From Pomphorhynchus laevis (Eukaryota > Acanthocephala > Palaeacanthocephala > Echinorhynchida > Pomphorhynchidae): a stretch of DNA of 64,000 nt. Under the pieces are notes generated by a model. That model saw nothing but the letters and a program-made list of their open reading frames with translations, did no database searches and was not told the DNA's origin. A program made the position numbers and the translations under genes. The stretch is taken from the NCBI GenBank assembly GCA_012934845.2, contig WNNJ02003541.1, positions 124,001 to 188,000 of the forward strand. The letters run 5' to 3'. Positions 12,187 to 21,524 of the stretch are shown here, piece by piece; positions within the stretch are counted from its first letter, which is position 1, and the number at the start of each line of letters is the position of its first letter.

Positions 12187-12640
12187 TAATGAAAAATCAA
12201 TGTACCTTCCAAATACGCCCAAATACGTTTAGAAATTAATTTTTCTATAATTTTGCAAACAATACATGCCAAACTTATAGGTCTGTAATTATCAATGGAA
12301 CTTCTATCTCCTCTTTTAAAAGTTGGTCGAACGACTGCTTCCGTCCAGTTATTGGGAACGTAGCCAAACGATAAGGACATACGAGAAATTGAAGCTAATT
12401 GTAAGTATATAACTGGTGCCATTTCAAGAAGGAAGATGGAGGGAAGTCCATCTGGGCCTGTTACGCAATGAAAAATCAATGTGCGATAAAACGGTATTGA
12501 AGTAGGAACCGTTATCAGCATCTGCATGATACACGAGTTGGGAAGGTGCAACTTTAAATGCTGAAATTTTACCTGAAAAATATTAGCAATTTGAGCAAGC
12601 CTTTGCTCTTTGAACCTATTTTCGTTCGGTATATAAGAAA
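12187..12640 (-). pseudogene. LINE-B-like RT fragment (B0)
   Basis: The minus frame reads GPDGLPSIFLLEMAP, then VPNNWTEAVVRPTFKRGDRSS, then DNYRPISLACIVCKIIEKLI. This is the linker and finger region of a CR1-like RT. The rest of the element is missing. A 16-bp direct repeat, AATGAAAAATCAATGT, brackets the RT core at 12,188-12,203 and 12,467-12,482. LINE-B1 ends just to its right at about 12,701. Confidence 0.75.
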
Positions 12641-12785
12641 TGTTATAACTTTTTGTACAACGATGTTAAACTTGATTGAATGGACTTCAAGGATTCTTAC
12701 CGTTATTATTAATGTTTCAACAGCACATAAAAGCATGGCTTAATTGGCTGGTTTACTGCAGAAACAAAAAATAATAATAAAAGTA

Positions 12786-15679
12786 TCACAAATACGGAAA
12801 AGCAGCTTTCCCCATGGCATCCTCCATCCATAATTTCTTTTTGAATTCGTTGATATTGCTACTGCACACTGTTGACTCTCCAAGCCTATTCCACAGAGAT
12901 ACAACTCGCCGATCAAATTGGACAGCTCGTGATTTTCTTATCCTTTCACGTCGCAGGGTTAAACCATGGCCTCGGAGGATATTGGATGAGCGTAAATGAA
13001 GACAATCTCGAAGTGGATGATCCAAATCATTAAGAATTTGCCAGACCATACTCATATCGATGTATCGGCGGGTCCACGTGACAGTCTCAAGTCTAAGTGC
13101 TTTTAATCGATCAGGGTACGACAAAAATTTCAGTTGCAATGCTAGCTCGGTAGCTCTATGAAGTACCCTCTCTGAACTAATATGTTCTTTTGAATTTTGG
13201 GGATACACACACGGCGCAGCATATAGAAGACGGATCAACACATGAGCAAAGATTAGCGGACGTAGGGCAAATTGATTGAGTGCAATGAAAGTGCGTCGAA
13301 GTTGACCGATTATCCCAAACGCATTTGAACAAGCATGTTCAGTATGTGTGACGGTACTCAAATCACTGTTTATCCACACTCCCAAGTCCTTATATTTGTT
13401 CACTCGTTCTATATCACTGCTTTGAAAGCTATAATTAGCTAAAGATTGAGCATTTCCGCCACAAACACGTAAATGTTTGCATTTTGATATATTTACAATC
13501 AACCTATTGTGCAGAGCCCAATTTTCGACTTCATCGATATCTCGTTGCAGTTTAACTATATCATTGGGTGAACGAATTGCCCGCCAGATTTTCAAATCGT
13601 CTGCATATAAAAGCATCCGAGAATCAATAAATTCCGGGAGATCGTTGATGTAGACACTAAATAACAATGGACCCAATACTGAACCTTGAGGCACCCCTAT
13701 ATTACATGGCCGCGAAGAAGAGTAAAAATTATCTACATGCACACAATAACTACGATTGCTTAAAAACGATGCAATCCATCTAACAAGCAAAAATGGAATG
13801 CCACTTTTCTCTAGTTTATTTAGGAGGAATATATGGTCTACTCTGTCAAATGCCTTAGAGAAATCGAAGAATATGATGTCAGTAGCAATGGATACGGCTT
13901 TATTAGCTGACCAATCAAGATGGGCTGCGAGTAGATTAGTAACTGTCGAATAACCCTTACGGAAACCATGTTGTTGAGAAGCTATTACATTATTCTCACT
14001 ATAAAACTTGACCATATAACCATGTATAATTCGCTCTAACATTCTACAACATAAGCAAGTAATACTTACTGGTCTGTAATTGTCTACTGAAGATCTATCA
14101 CCCTTTTTGAAGATAAGGTGAATGATCGATTGATTCCAATCTTTTGGAAGAGTCGTATCAATAATAGATTGTCGAAATATGTTACAAAGTGGTATATATA
14201 TTGAGTCTGCTATTCGACGAAGATATTTTGAAGGTAACAAATCAACACCTTTGGAGTTTGTCTCTTTAAGACGATGCAGTTCAGCTAAAACTTTCTCAGG
14301 AGTTATCAAATTAGCTATGTCTAAACTAGGATATGAAACACTAGCACCTCTTATCGTCTCACTGTTCTGGATAGGTTCAGAATACTCGTTTGTAGTCTCT
14401 TTGTCCAAGTAAAAATGCCTTGAGAACATCTCAGCAAGGTCGTCTTCAATAACGCTATCAAAATATTGGCCAATTGTTTTATTAGCGTTCCTACTACTAT
14501 TCACATATAGAAAGAGAGCTTTGGGAACATGTCTACAACTATGAGCTAGACCATTTTCAAATAAACAGCGCTTATGTCGTTTTAAACAATTGAAGAAATT
14601 TCTCACCTGCTTATAAACACCATATTCACAAAACCCACCTTTAAAGCATTTGAAACTGAAGTCACGAGCCTTCATCGCAGTAGCCAGCTCAGTATCAAAC
14701 CAACGAGCGCTTTTCCGACTAGTCTTAGACTTCAAAGGTGAGAATTTTACCATTAGAGAATAAAGCGTCACGCGAAAATGATCCCAGGCCTCGTCAACTC
14801 CGGCAAAAGCCTGATCAGGCCAACTTACTCTATGCAGCTTTGATGTAATAACATCATAGTTCGCCCGAAAAACATTAATCTGACGTTTGTACCGAGCATG
14901 ATGAAACACCCTCATTTGTATATTTAGCAAAACTTTAACTACACAGTGATCAGACAAACCAACATGAGAATCATATTGGATACTACTGATTAATTGACTG
15001 TTTGTCGATAGGCAAAGATCAAGAAGGGAAGAACTACAACTTGAAAAGCGAGTATGTACATCAACAAATTGAGCAAGACCACAATAAGTAAAACACTCCA
15101 TAAGGTCACAAGATTCACTGTCACAAGTAGGAAGAACCGTGTTAGAAGTCCATTCAACATCTGGCATATTCAGATCCCCAATTATCACAGTATCACAATC
15201 TCCTCGCGTATACAACTCTATCTCTTCAATGAGTTTCTTAGATATTGCCTTAGGAGCACGATACACAAGACCCAGTATGATGGGTGAGCTGTTATCAAAC
15301 TTCACCTGACACCACAAACTCTCAACTCTATCAATAGACGACTTACTCAAAACACGCACCTTAACTTCGTCTCTCATAAAGAGAGCTACGCCACTACCCC
15401 TACCTCCTATCCGATCACTATGGAACAAAGAATAGCCTGGGATGGATACCTCAGCATCGGATACATCACAATTAAGCCAAGATTCTGTAATACCAACTAT
15501 AATTGGATTAACAGACTCGATCCTAAACTTTAGCTCATCGACTTTCTGTAACAAGCTCCGAACATTACAATAAAATATACTATGACTTTTATTCACACCA
15601 GTGCGAGTAGTAATATCATCTCTAGCAATCTGACACACTTCAGATCCAAAATCAGCTAGGCACTTATATGCTATAAGAC
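12786..15679 (-). CDS. LINE-B1 ORF2: endonuclease-reverse transcriptase, open throughout
   Basis: A single frame of 950 codons from 15,638, open a little further upstream to 15,679. The apurinic-type endonuclease shows the expected residues in order: N in YCNVRSL, E in ITESW, GDLNMPDVEW and LSDHC. RT follows: RPVSITCLCCRMLER, FFDFSKAFDRVDH, GVPQGSVLGPLLFS and YADDLKIW, then a thumb and an RRxWNRLGES end. All catalytic positions I can judge are kept. No ATG lies between the frame's opening stop and the endonuclease Asn. The first possible near-cognate start is a GTG at 15,636-15,638, so ORF2 may be made by re-initiation or frameshifting from ORF1. It nicks target DNA and primes reverse transcription. 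Confidence 0.85.
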
Positions 15680-16810
15680 CTTGTCAAAACCCTCCACATT
15701 CACGAGAGACGATACATCTAGTGGGGACCAACTGATTCGAATGTGTCGCCTCACTACTTGAAAATTTTGCACACATAGATTGCTCTCACCAAGTGCAACA
15801 CGAGATGCGAGTTCTTTCTTAGCTTGAGACAATTTCTCCCTTTGAAGAGCGTCAAGATCTTTCAAGAGACTAACATGGGATCCTTTTAAACGATATGAAT
15901 TCCGAAGAATTAACTCAGCATGCGACTGCTCCCTAAATACAGCCTTGAGTAAACGCGGCCTATTACTAAGTATATTACGCTTACCCAGTCGAAATAGTGC
16001 AACGAGTTTAACACGTTTGACAATATCCACATTGCAAGAACCAAGTACCTGCGTCAATATAAATCTCACAGTCTGGACGTCCTCGTTAAGACGCACTTGT
16101 GCGTTCTCAAATAAAGATTCTCTTACATTGGCCAGAATAACAGATCTACATCGATCAGCGATGTGTTTCCTATTATTACCAATTTGCAATTCGAGACTGT
16201 CACGTGACACTGCGGATAGTGTATGTTGACTTATCGTTGACGCTTGTTCCTTCTTTTTGACAGTCCCATTATCAGACATATGACCATGATTCAAAACCTG
16301 ACAGTGTATTTTCATCATTAGTAACATCAGGTAAATGCACTGGAACATCCATGGCTACAGTCTCACCCTCTACAGTTAAATCTATATTGGATTATTTGCA
16401 AGACTTGAGGAGGGATATATAGAGTTAAGACTTGAGGAGGGATATATAGAGTTAGACTAGCTTTCATCACTATGACTGGAATTTTCAACATTCTTAGTAG
16501 ATTTGGAAATAAGAACTTCCTTACTTTGACCGGCACTTATGCTTTTTGGAATTGGTGGAGCTGATATGGGTCCAAGAGAATTACAACTCGACTGACCGAC
16601 AATCAAGGGGGTAGATTCCGTCTTCAAATCATTTATCAAAGATGCGCAGCAGTACCCGCAGTAGAAAGATGCATTAGACAGAGCTGTTTTCTTTTCCCCG
16701 GGAACTGAAACACTTGTCCACACATGACAATCTTCACTTGAACACCGAACCTGATAATCCACAAATTTGGGAGCATCACCTCGCTTTGTAGTCTTCCTCT
16801 GTTTGACCAT
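15671..16810 (-). pseudogene. LINE-B1 ORF1: zinc-finger/RRM-like RNA-binding protein, broken
   Basis: The first 117 codons (from 16,810) carry a four-Cys finger: CSSEDCHVW, then FYCGYC. A Ser-rich linker follows. The C-terminal part (16,348-15,671) holds the RRM-like block (SVILANVRES to RLGKR to LLKAVF) and a charged coiled segment LQREKLSQAKKEL. The end reads LCVQNFQVVRRHIRISW, equivalent to the ORF1 end of LINE-A. Between the two parts several stops appear, and at least two frame changes are needed to follow the homology. A 27-bp unit is doubled at 16,401-16,454. ORF1 proteins coat the element RNA. Confidence 0.75.
16401..16454. repeat. 27-bp tandem duplication in LINE-B1 ORF1
   Basis: Two identical head-to-tail 27-bp units (AGACTTGAGGAGGGATAT followed by ATAGAGTTA) lie at 16,401-16,427 and 16,428-16,454. 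The length is a multiple of three, so the duplication alone does not shift the frame. Confidence 0.9.
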
Positions 16811-17000
16811 TATATGAATGTATATTCAGACTTTATCAGAGTAAAGTATCTTGTGTAGATTTCAATAAAGATTGTGTAGGTTCTTCTGATATAGGTTTTT
16901 AGGTTTAGGTTCTTCTAATTTAAGTTCTTCTTTAGGTTTTTTTAGGTTTTTTTTAGATTCTTCGGGAATTGTGTATTTTATCTTGTAGTTAGAATAGCTT

Positions 17001-17301
17001 AACAATTTTTTAAGTGCAGCCGTCAAAGCAGCCGTCGGGGCCTTCTCAAGTCGTTAGTTGTATGTATTTCAGATTGTATATTAGCTTAAACAGTTGTAAA
17101 TTTTCTTGTAAATTATCGACAAATTATTCGGTAGGATACTCGAATCAATAATACGACAGATTGCAGTAATGTGTATTCTCTTTGTTCGTTTAAACTCGTT
17201 AAGTTTTTGTTTGTAATTAGCACGTTAAATTACTTCCAATGTGGATAAAAAGAGAAGAATCTTCGCAGGAAATATATAACTATACGTGACAATTATTATT
17301 G
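17001..17301. other. Stretch right of LINE-B1, no gene
   Basis: AT-rich sequence without recognisable coding content. It may hold the real 5' end of LINE-B1 or unique flanking DNA. Confidence 0.3.
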
Positions 17302-18441
17302 CCGCAAGTTCATCCCATTTGTTGAAAATGCTCAATACATTCGAATACAATATCAGAAGGGGGTTATATTTGACTTTGGATTGTTCGTCTGGTAGATGTT
17401 ATATATAATCACGTTTATTTTGTGTTTTAAGGAGGGTTACGAAATTGCGCCGAGTACGAAATTATTCGAAGGAAGACGCATCTTCAAACAAGTTTAAAGG
17501 GTCGTTTCGGAGGTTAATTGCTACTCGTAATTTAGAATCAAGCCATTTCGGCTTTCTTTTCATTTTACGCATACGTATTAATGTAAAGTATTCAAATGTT
17601 TGGAGTAAGGTCACTTTGAAGTGTTTCCACACTTCTTGAGTCCCAACTTGTGAGGGATTCGCCAAATTTGTCAAAGATAGAACATTTCGATCTCTGTGAA
17701 AGTTGATTTTGAATAAATTGATAGAAGGATGTAGTATATCTTCTATACAAATACAAAAATACTCTAATTCGATGTATATAATAACGTGGTCACTGGTTCT
17801 AACTGGATGTCCGAATTCTAAACGGTGCATTATTAATAAGCTACTTGTCAAAGAAAGATCCGAAATCGACATGATTATGTCTCTCATACGTTTGAAATTA
17901 TGTATGTGTTGATATAAATTGAGATCATTAAATACCCCCAAAAGTAATTCCGATTCACGATCGCAATCCGATAATTGGATACAATGAGTCCAATCCACCA
18001 TGGGCAGAATATTATCAAAATATATCTATATGTGCTAAAGAATGGGTTTGCATAGCTGGTAATTAAGTCCGTTGGAGATGTGGTAATCGGTAAAAAGGAC
18101 CCAGAAGTAGCGGGTCGTAATTTGGTATGTCAAGAGACAATCAAATATCTTCACAATAATTGATAATATCGCATGTAAGTTCCAACATATTGAAAGTTAG
18201 TGTCTTTGATATAAATGATAACTCCACCACATATACAGATTTTTCCATCACAATGTATTAATGTAAAACCAGATATAGCAATTTTATTGTCAAGTGTCTC
18301 ATGTTTGAACCAAGTTTCGGTTATAATCAGAATGTCAAGTCATCTATCTTAAACCAAGACCGCAAGTTCATCCCATTTGTTGAAAATGCTCAATACATTC
18401 GAATACAATATCAGAAGGGGGTTATATTTGACTTTGGATTG
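17302..18441 (-). pseudogene. LINE-B-like endonuclease fragment bounded by 82-bp direct repeats
   Basis: From 18,441 leftwards the minus strand reads ILYSNVLSIFNKWDEL, then LIITETWFK, both endonuclease motifs. The C-terminal endonuclease and linker follow at 18,001-17,462 (TSDHVIIYI, KPKWLDSKLR). Frames are broken in several places. The first 82 bp of the fragment (18,360-18,441) recur exactly at 17,302-17,383, beyond its other end. RT is absent, so the piece is cut at both sides. Confidence 0.7.
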
Positions 18442-18454
18442 AAATTTTTGAAAC

Positions 18455-21031
18455 GGTTATTATTATTATTATTATTATACATTCAACAACATACGAGCAT
18501 TAGCTCAAATAGCTGGCTCACAATAAGTTCGTAAATAAATTAATTAGTTTTTAAAATAAGGAAATGCAACACGAAACATTGCTTGATCCATTCGTAGTCT
18601 TCTTTTAAAAGCACTAAGTGAACTGCATCCAACGGTGTCTGCATCAAGGTTGTTCCACAGCTCAACAATTCTTCTATCAAATTGCATCGCGCCCAATTTC
18701 TGTACTCTGTTTCTTCGAATAGTTAAAGAATGACCGCGAAGAACATTTGAACAACGTAGTTGAACCCTACTCCGAAGAGGGTGATGAGGACGTTGGAATA
18801 AATGCCAAACAAGGCACATATCCATGTACCGACGGGTCCATGTGACGGTCTCAAGTCCTAATGATCTCAGTCTGTCTTCATAAGGCAGCGACGCCAACGT
18901 TGGTGCTAGCTTTGTTGCCCTGCGAAGTACCCTCTCTGATTTCTTATGTTCATGCACAGTACGTGGGTATACAACCGGAGCTGCATATAAAAGTCTACTC
19001 AATACATGTGCTAAAATCAGAGGCCGAAGAGCAGTCGGATTAACGCGAACAAACGCGCGTCGAATCATACCTATCATTTTATTGGAGTTGGCACAAGCTT
19101 GATCAGTGTGCTTTTTGGTTGATAAATTAGAGGTAACCCATACTCCTAAATCTTTGTAACTATCGACACTTTCCACAATACAGTCCTTATATGTGTAACA
19201 AGCTGATGTTAGTTGCTTGCGAGCATTACCAATAATACGCATGTGTTTGCATTTCGAAACATTTATCACAAGCTTGTTTAACGCCGCCCACAACTCCAAA
19301 TTATCTATGTCAGTTTGCAAATTATCAACATCCTCACATGAATGAATGGGCCGCCATATTTTTAAGTCATCTGCATACAAACATGATCGAGAGCGAATGC
19401 ACCCAGGCAAATCGTTAACATAAATGCTGAATAAAAGCGGACCCAAAACTGAACCTTGAGGTACTCCAATATGACATTCTCTAGACACAGACAATGACCA
19501 ATCGACAAGTACTCGAAAGCAACGATCACGAAGAAATTCTCTAATCCAATCAACTATTATGTTTGGGAGTCCAGTATTGACAAGTTTCTGAAGAAGTAGA
19601 CCATGATCTACTCTATCAAAAGCTTTAGAAAAGTCGAAGAATATAATGTCTGTATCGATATAATGTGTCTTATTCGCTGTCCAATCAAGATGAGCATCAA
19701 GCAAATTTGAAACAGTTGAATAACCCTCCCGAAATCCGTGCTGATTAGGGACTAAAATTTTTCCTACACGAAAAAACTCAACCATGTAGCGATGCACAAA
19801 CCTCTCCAACACTCTACAGCAAATGCAGGTAATGCTCACCGGCCTATAATTCTCGACGGAAGAGCGATCTCCCTTCTTGAAGTAGGGAAGAACAATTGAC
19901 TGCTTCCACACATTAGGAAGAGATCTTTCTAAGATTGACTGGCGAAAAATTGCACAGAGAGGAACGCAAATTGAGCCTGCTAATCTGCGCAGATAAACAG
20001 AAGGTAGTAAGTCACAACCTCTTGAATTATTTGCTTTTAGACGGCGTAATTCGGAATAGACTTTAGCTGGCGTTATCAAATTGTCAAGGTCCAACTCAAG
20101 ACACGTGTCAGAGTAAGTGTTCAGCACACTAGATTCCATACAAAAAGTTTGATGTTCATTTGCGGGCTCTACTGAAGTGCAATAGTGTGCCGCAAACTCT
20201 TCAGCTAGGTCATTCGCAGAAATGTCATAGAAGTAGTGACAAATCGAAGAATCAACAGCTCCCCTGCTTGATAGGTACTGAAAAAGGACCTTTAAATCGT
20301 ATTTACACTTGTTAGCTAATGCATTCTCAAATGCACACCGCTTCTTTCTCTTCAATGAATTGAATAAATTTCTTGCCTGTTTAAAAACATCATAACTACA
20401 CTCCCCAACTTTGTAGCGATTGAAGATCAAATTACGAGTCCTCAATGCTGAACGTAACTCAGAATCGAACCAGGGAGAATCTTTTCGACGTGTCCTGCTT
20501 CTAAGTGGAGAGAATAAAATAAGCAGCGACTCTAAGGTTCTCTGAAAGTAATTCCACGCGCCGTGTACTCCAACAACAGCGGGATCTGGCCAGGTAACTG
20601 TTGAAAGTATTGACTTAATTGCACCTGTGTTGGTTTTGAAAGCATTAACCACTTGATTTTCACGCGGACCTCGAGTATCTTCTTGAAACCTTAACCTAAT
20701 GATCAATACGCAATGATCAGACATACCGATCGGGGCATCATAACGGATAGCGTTAATAATCTCACTGTTCGAAGATAAACATACATCTAATAGAGATCTA
20801 CTGTCACTAGCAAAACGAGTGTAATTTTGAACATGCTGAGTTAAACCACAATAGATGATACACTCCAGAAGGTCATAGGAAGCATGGTCACAAGTAGGAA
20901 AAGCCGTATACGAATTCCAATCAACCGAAGGCATATTCAAGTCACCAAGTATTAAAACATTGGAGGTACCTTTAGAATAAAGTTCTACTTCCCCAATCAG
21001 TTTATCTGTGGCGGCCAAGGGTGAACGATAT
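18455..21031 (-). mobile_element. LINE-B copy B2, 5' truncated in the endonuclease
   Basis: The minus-strand copy ends on the left with a (TTA)n tail at about 18,455-18,480, preceded by a GAGC-TAAT-GCTC hairpin (18,495-18,506, read on the minus strand). The 5' end breaks at a YRSPLAAT codon run near 21,031, exactly at a perfect palindrome. ORF2 is open over the whole preserved part. It is a different subfamily from B1 but has the same domain order. Confidence 0.85.
18544..21018 (-). CDS. LINE-B2 ORF2: endonuclease (part)-reverse transcriptase
   Basis: An unbroken frame of 824 codons with no true start, because the 5' end is lost. The endonuclease keeps LGDLNMPSVDW and MSDHCVL but lacks the N-terminal Asn and Glu motifs. 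The linker has DSPWFDSELR. RT shows RPVSITCICCRVLERF, FFDFSKAFDRVDH, IGVPQGSVLGPLL and YADDLKIW. The C-terminal region ends RRIVELWNNLDADTV. Being open without stops, it suggests recent insertion. It cannot act alone because the nuclease is cut. Confidence 0.85.
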   Translation of the reverse strand: MAATDKLIGEVELYSKGTSNVLILGDLNMPSVDWNSYTAFPTCDHASYDLLECIIYCGLTQHVQNYTRFASDSRSLLDVCLSSNSEIINAIRYDAPIGMSDHCVLIIRLRFQEDTRGPRENQVVNAFKTNTGAIKSILSTVTWPDPAVVGVHGAWNYFQRTLESLLILFSPLRSRTRRKDSPWFDSELRSALRTRNLIFNRYKVGECSYDVFKQARNLFNSLKRKKRCAFENALANKCKYDLKVLFQYLSSRGAVDSSICHYFYDISANDLAEEFAAHYCTSVEPANEHQTFCMESSVLNTYSDTCLELDLDNLITPAKVYSELRRLKANNSRGCDLLPSVYLRRLAGSICVPLCAIFRQSILERSLPNVWKQSIVLPYFKKGDRSSVENYRPVSITCICCRVLERFVHRYMVEFFRVGKILVPNQHGFREGYSTVSNLLDAHLDWTANKTHYIDTDIIFFDFSKAFDRVDHGLLLQKLVNTGLPNIIVDWIREFLRDRCFRVLVDWSLSVSRECHIGVPQGSVLGPLLFSIYVNDLPGCIRSRSCLYADDLKIWRPIHSCEDVDNLQTDIDNLELWAALNKLVINVSKCKHMRIIGNARKQLTSACYTYKDCIVESVDSYKDLGVWVTSNLSTKKHTDQACANSNKMIGMIRRAFVRVNPTALRPLILAHVLSRLLYAAPVVYPRTVHEHKKSERVLRRATKLAPTLASLPYEDRLRSLGLETVTWTRRYMDMCLVWHLFQRPHHPLRSRVQLRCSNVLRGHSLTIRRNRVQKLGAMQFDRRIVELWNNLDADTVGCSSLSAFKRRLRMDQAMFRVAFPYFKN

Positions 21032-21048
21032 GTTCACCCTTGGCCGCC
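21010..21048. repeat. Perfect 17-bp-arm palindrome at the LINE-B2 5' break
   Basis: GGCGGCCAAGGGTGAAC (21,010-21,026) and its exact complement (21,032-21,048) flank the 5-nt loop GATAT. The left arm is LINE-B2 coding sequence (YRSPLAA). The right arm is the same 17 bp turned round, with non-LINE-B2 sequence following it. Confidence 0.95.
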
Positions 21049-21430
21049 GGTTGATAAGTTCCAAACGTTAGATGCGGTGTGATACTCATCAGTCGAGATG
21101 TCTTATATTGTAGGAATTTCTCAATTGATTTCTTTAACGACTACACATATTTAAGAGTTGTCGTCACATCACGATGGTCTTTCCATAAGCATTTTGAGGA
21201 CAAACTATGTAAATTGGTTACAACACTATCTTATTCTAGAAGAGTATCAGCACTGTCTTTGTCGTGGAATTGTCGATATTTTCGCATCATGTGGGAGGAT
21301 TATGATAGGTGAGGATAAACATCCTCGTCTATCATATTGGCATCATTTGAGAGGATTTATCGGTGAGAATTTCAGCCAGTTAGATTAGGGAAACTGGTTG
21401 TTTTGGAAGAAATTTTGCAGGAGTTATCTG
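21049..21430 (+). pseudogene. Possible RT thumb remnant of another LINE
   Basis: A 77-codon frame (21,079-21,312) contains YLRVVVTSRWSFHKHFEDKL, then a Lys/Leu stretch. This resembles the YLGV-x-x-x-x-x-LSFKxHI segment just after the RT palm in Jockey/R1-like elements. No other RT motif is preserved. The assignment is weak. Confidence 0.35.
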
Positions 21431-21437
21431 TAAATGC

Positions 21438-21524
21438 TGTTATGATCTTATAAACTAATATTCTTGTTAATTAAATAACTTTATAGATTGTGTTGAATAA
21501 AACCACGTTTTGGTGTTTACAACA
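21438..21524 (+). repeat. Left LTR of Gypsy copy 1
   Basis: 87 bp, beginning TGTTATGATC and ending TTTACAACA. It is about 94 percent identical to the right LTR at 25,289-25,375. Confidence 0.85.

Larger units (their letters stand above)
12701..17000 (-). mobile_element. LINE-B copy B1 (CR1-like), near full length
   Basis: Reading right to left, the copy has a T-rich 5' UTR with repeated GGTTCTTCT/GGTTTTT units (about 16,880-16,970), a broken ORF1 (16,810-15,671), an uninterrupted ORF2 (to 12,786) and a short 3' UTR. The 3' UTR holds an AAGC-CAT-GCTT hairpin (12,731-12,741) and ends with a TTAATAATAA-type tail near 12,701. The 5' boundary is approximate. ORF2 looks intact, so this is one of the younger LINEs in the window. 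Confidence 0.85.

Noticed and set aside
17302-18441. 82-bp repeats as a LINE target duplication
   Set aside because: The repeat is itself LINE endonuclease sequence and far longer than usual target duplications.
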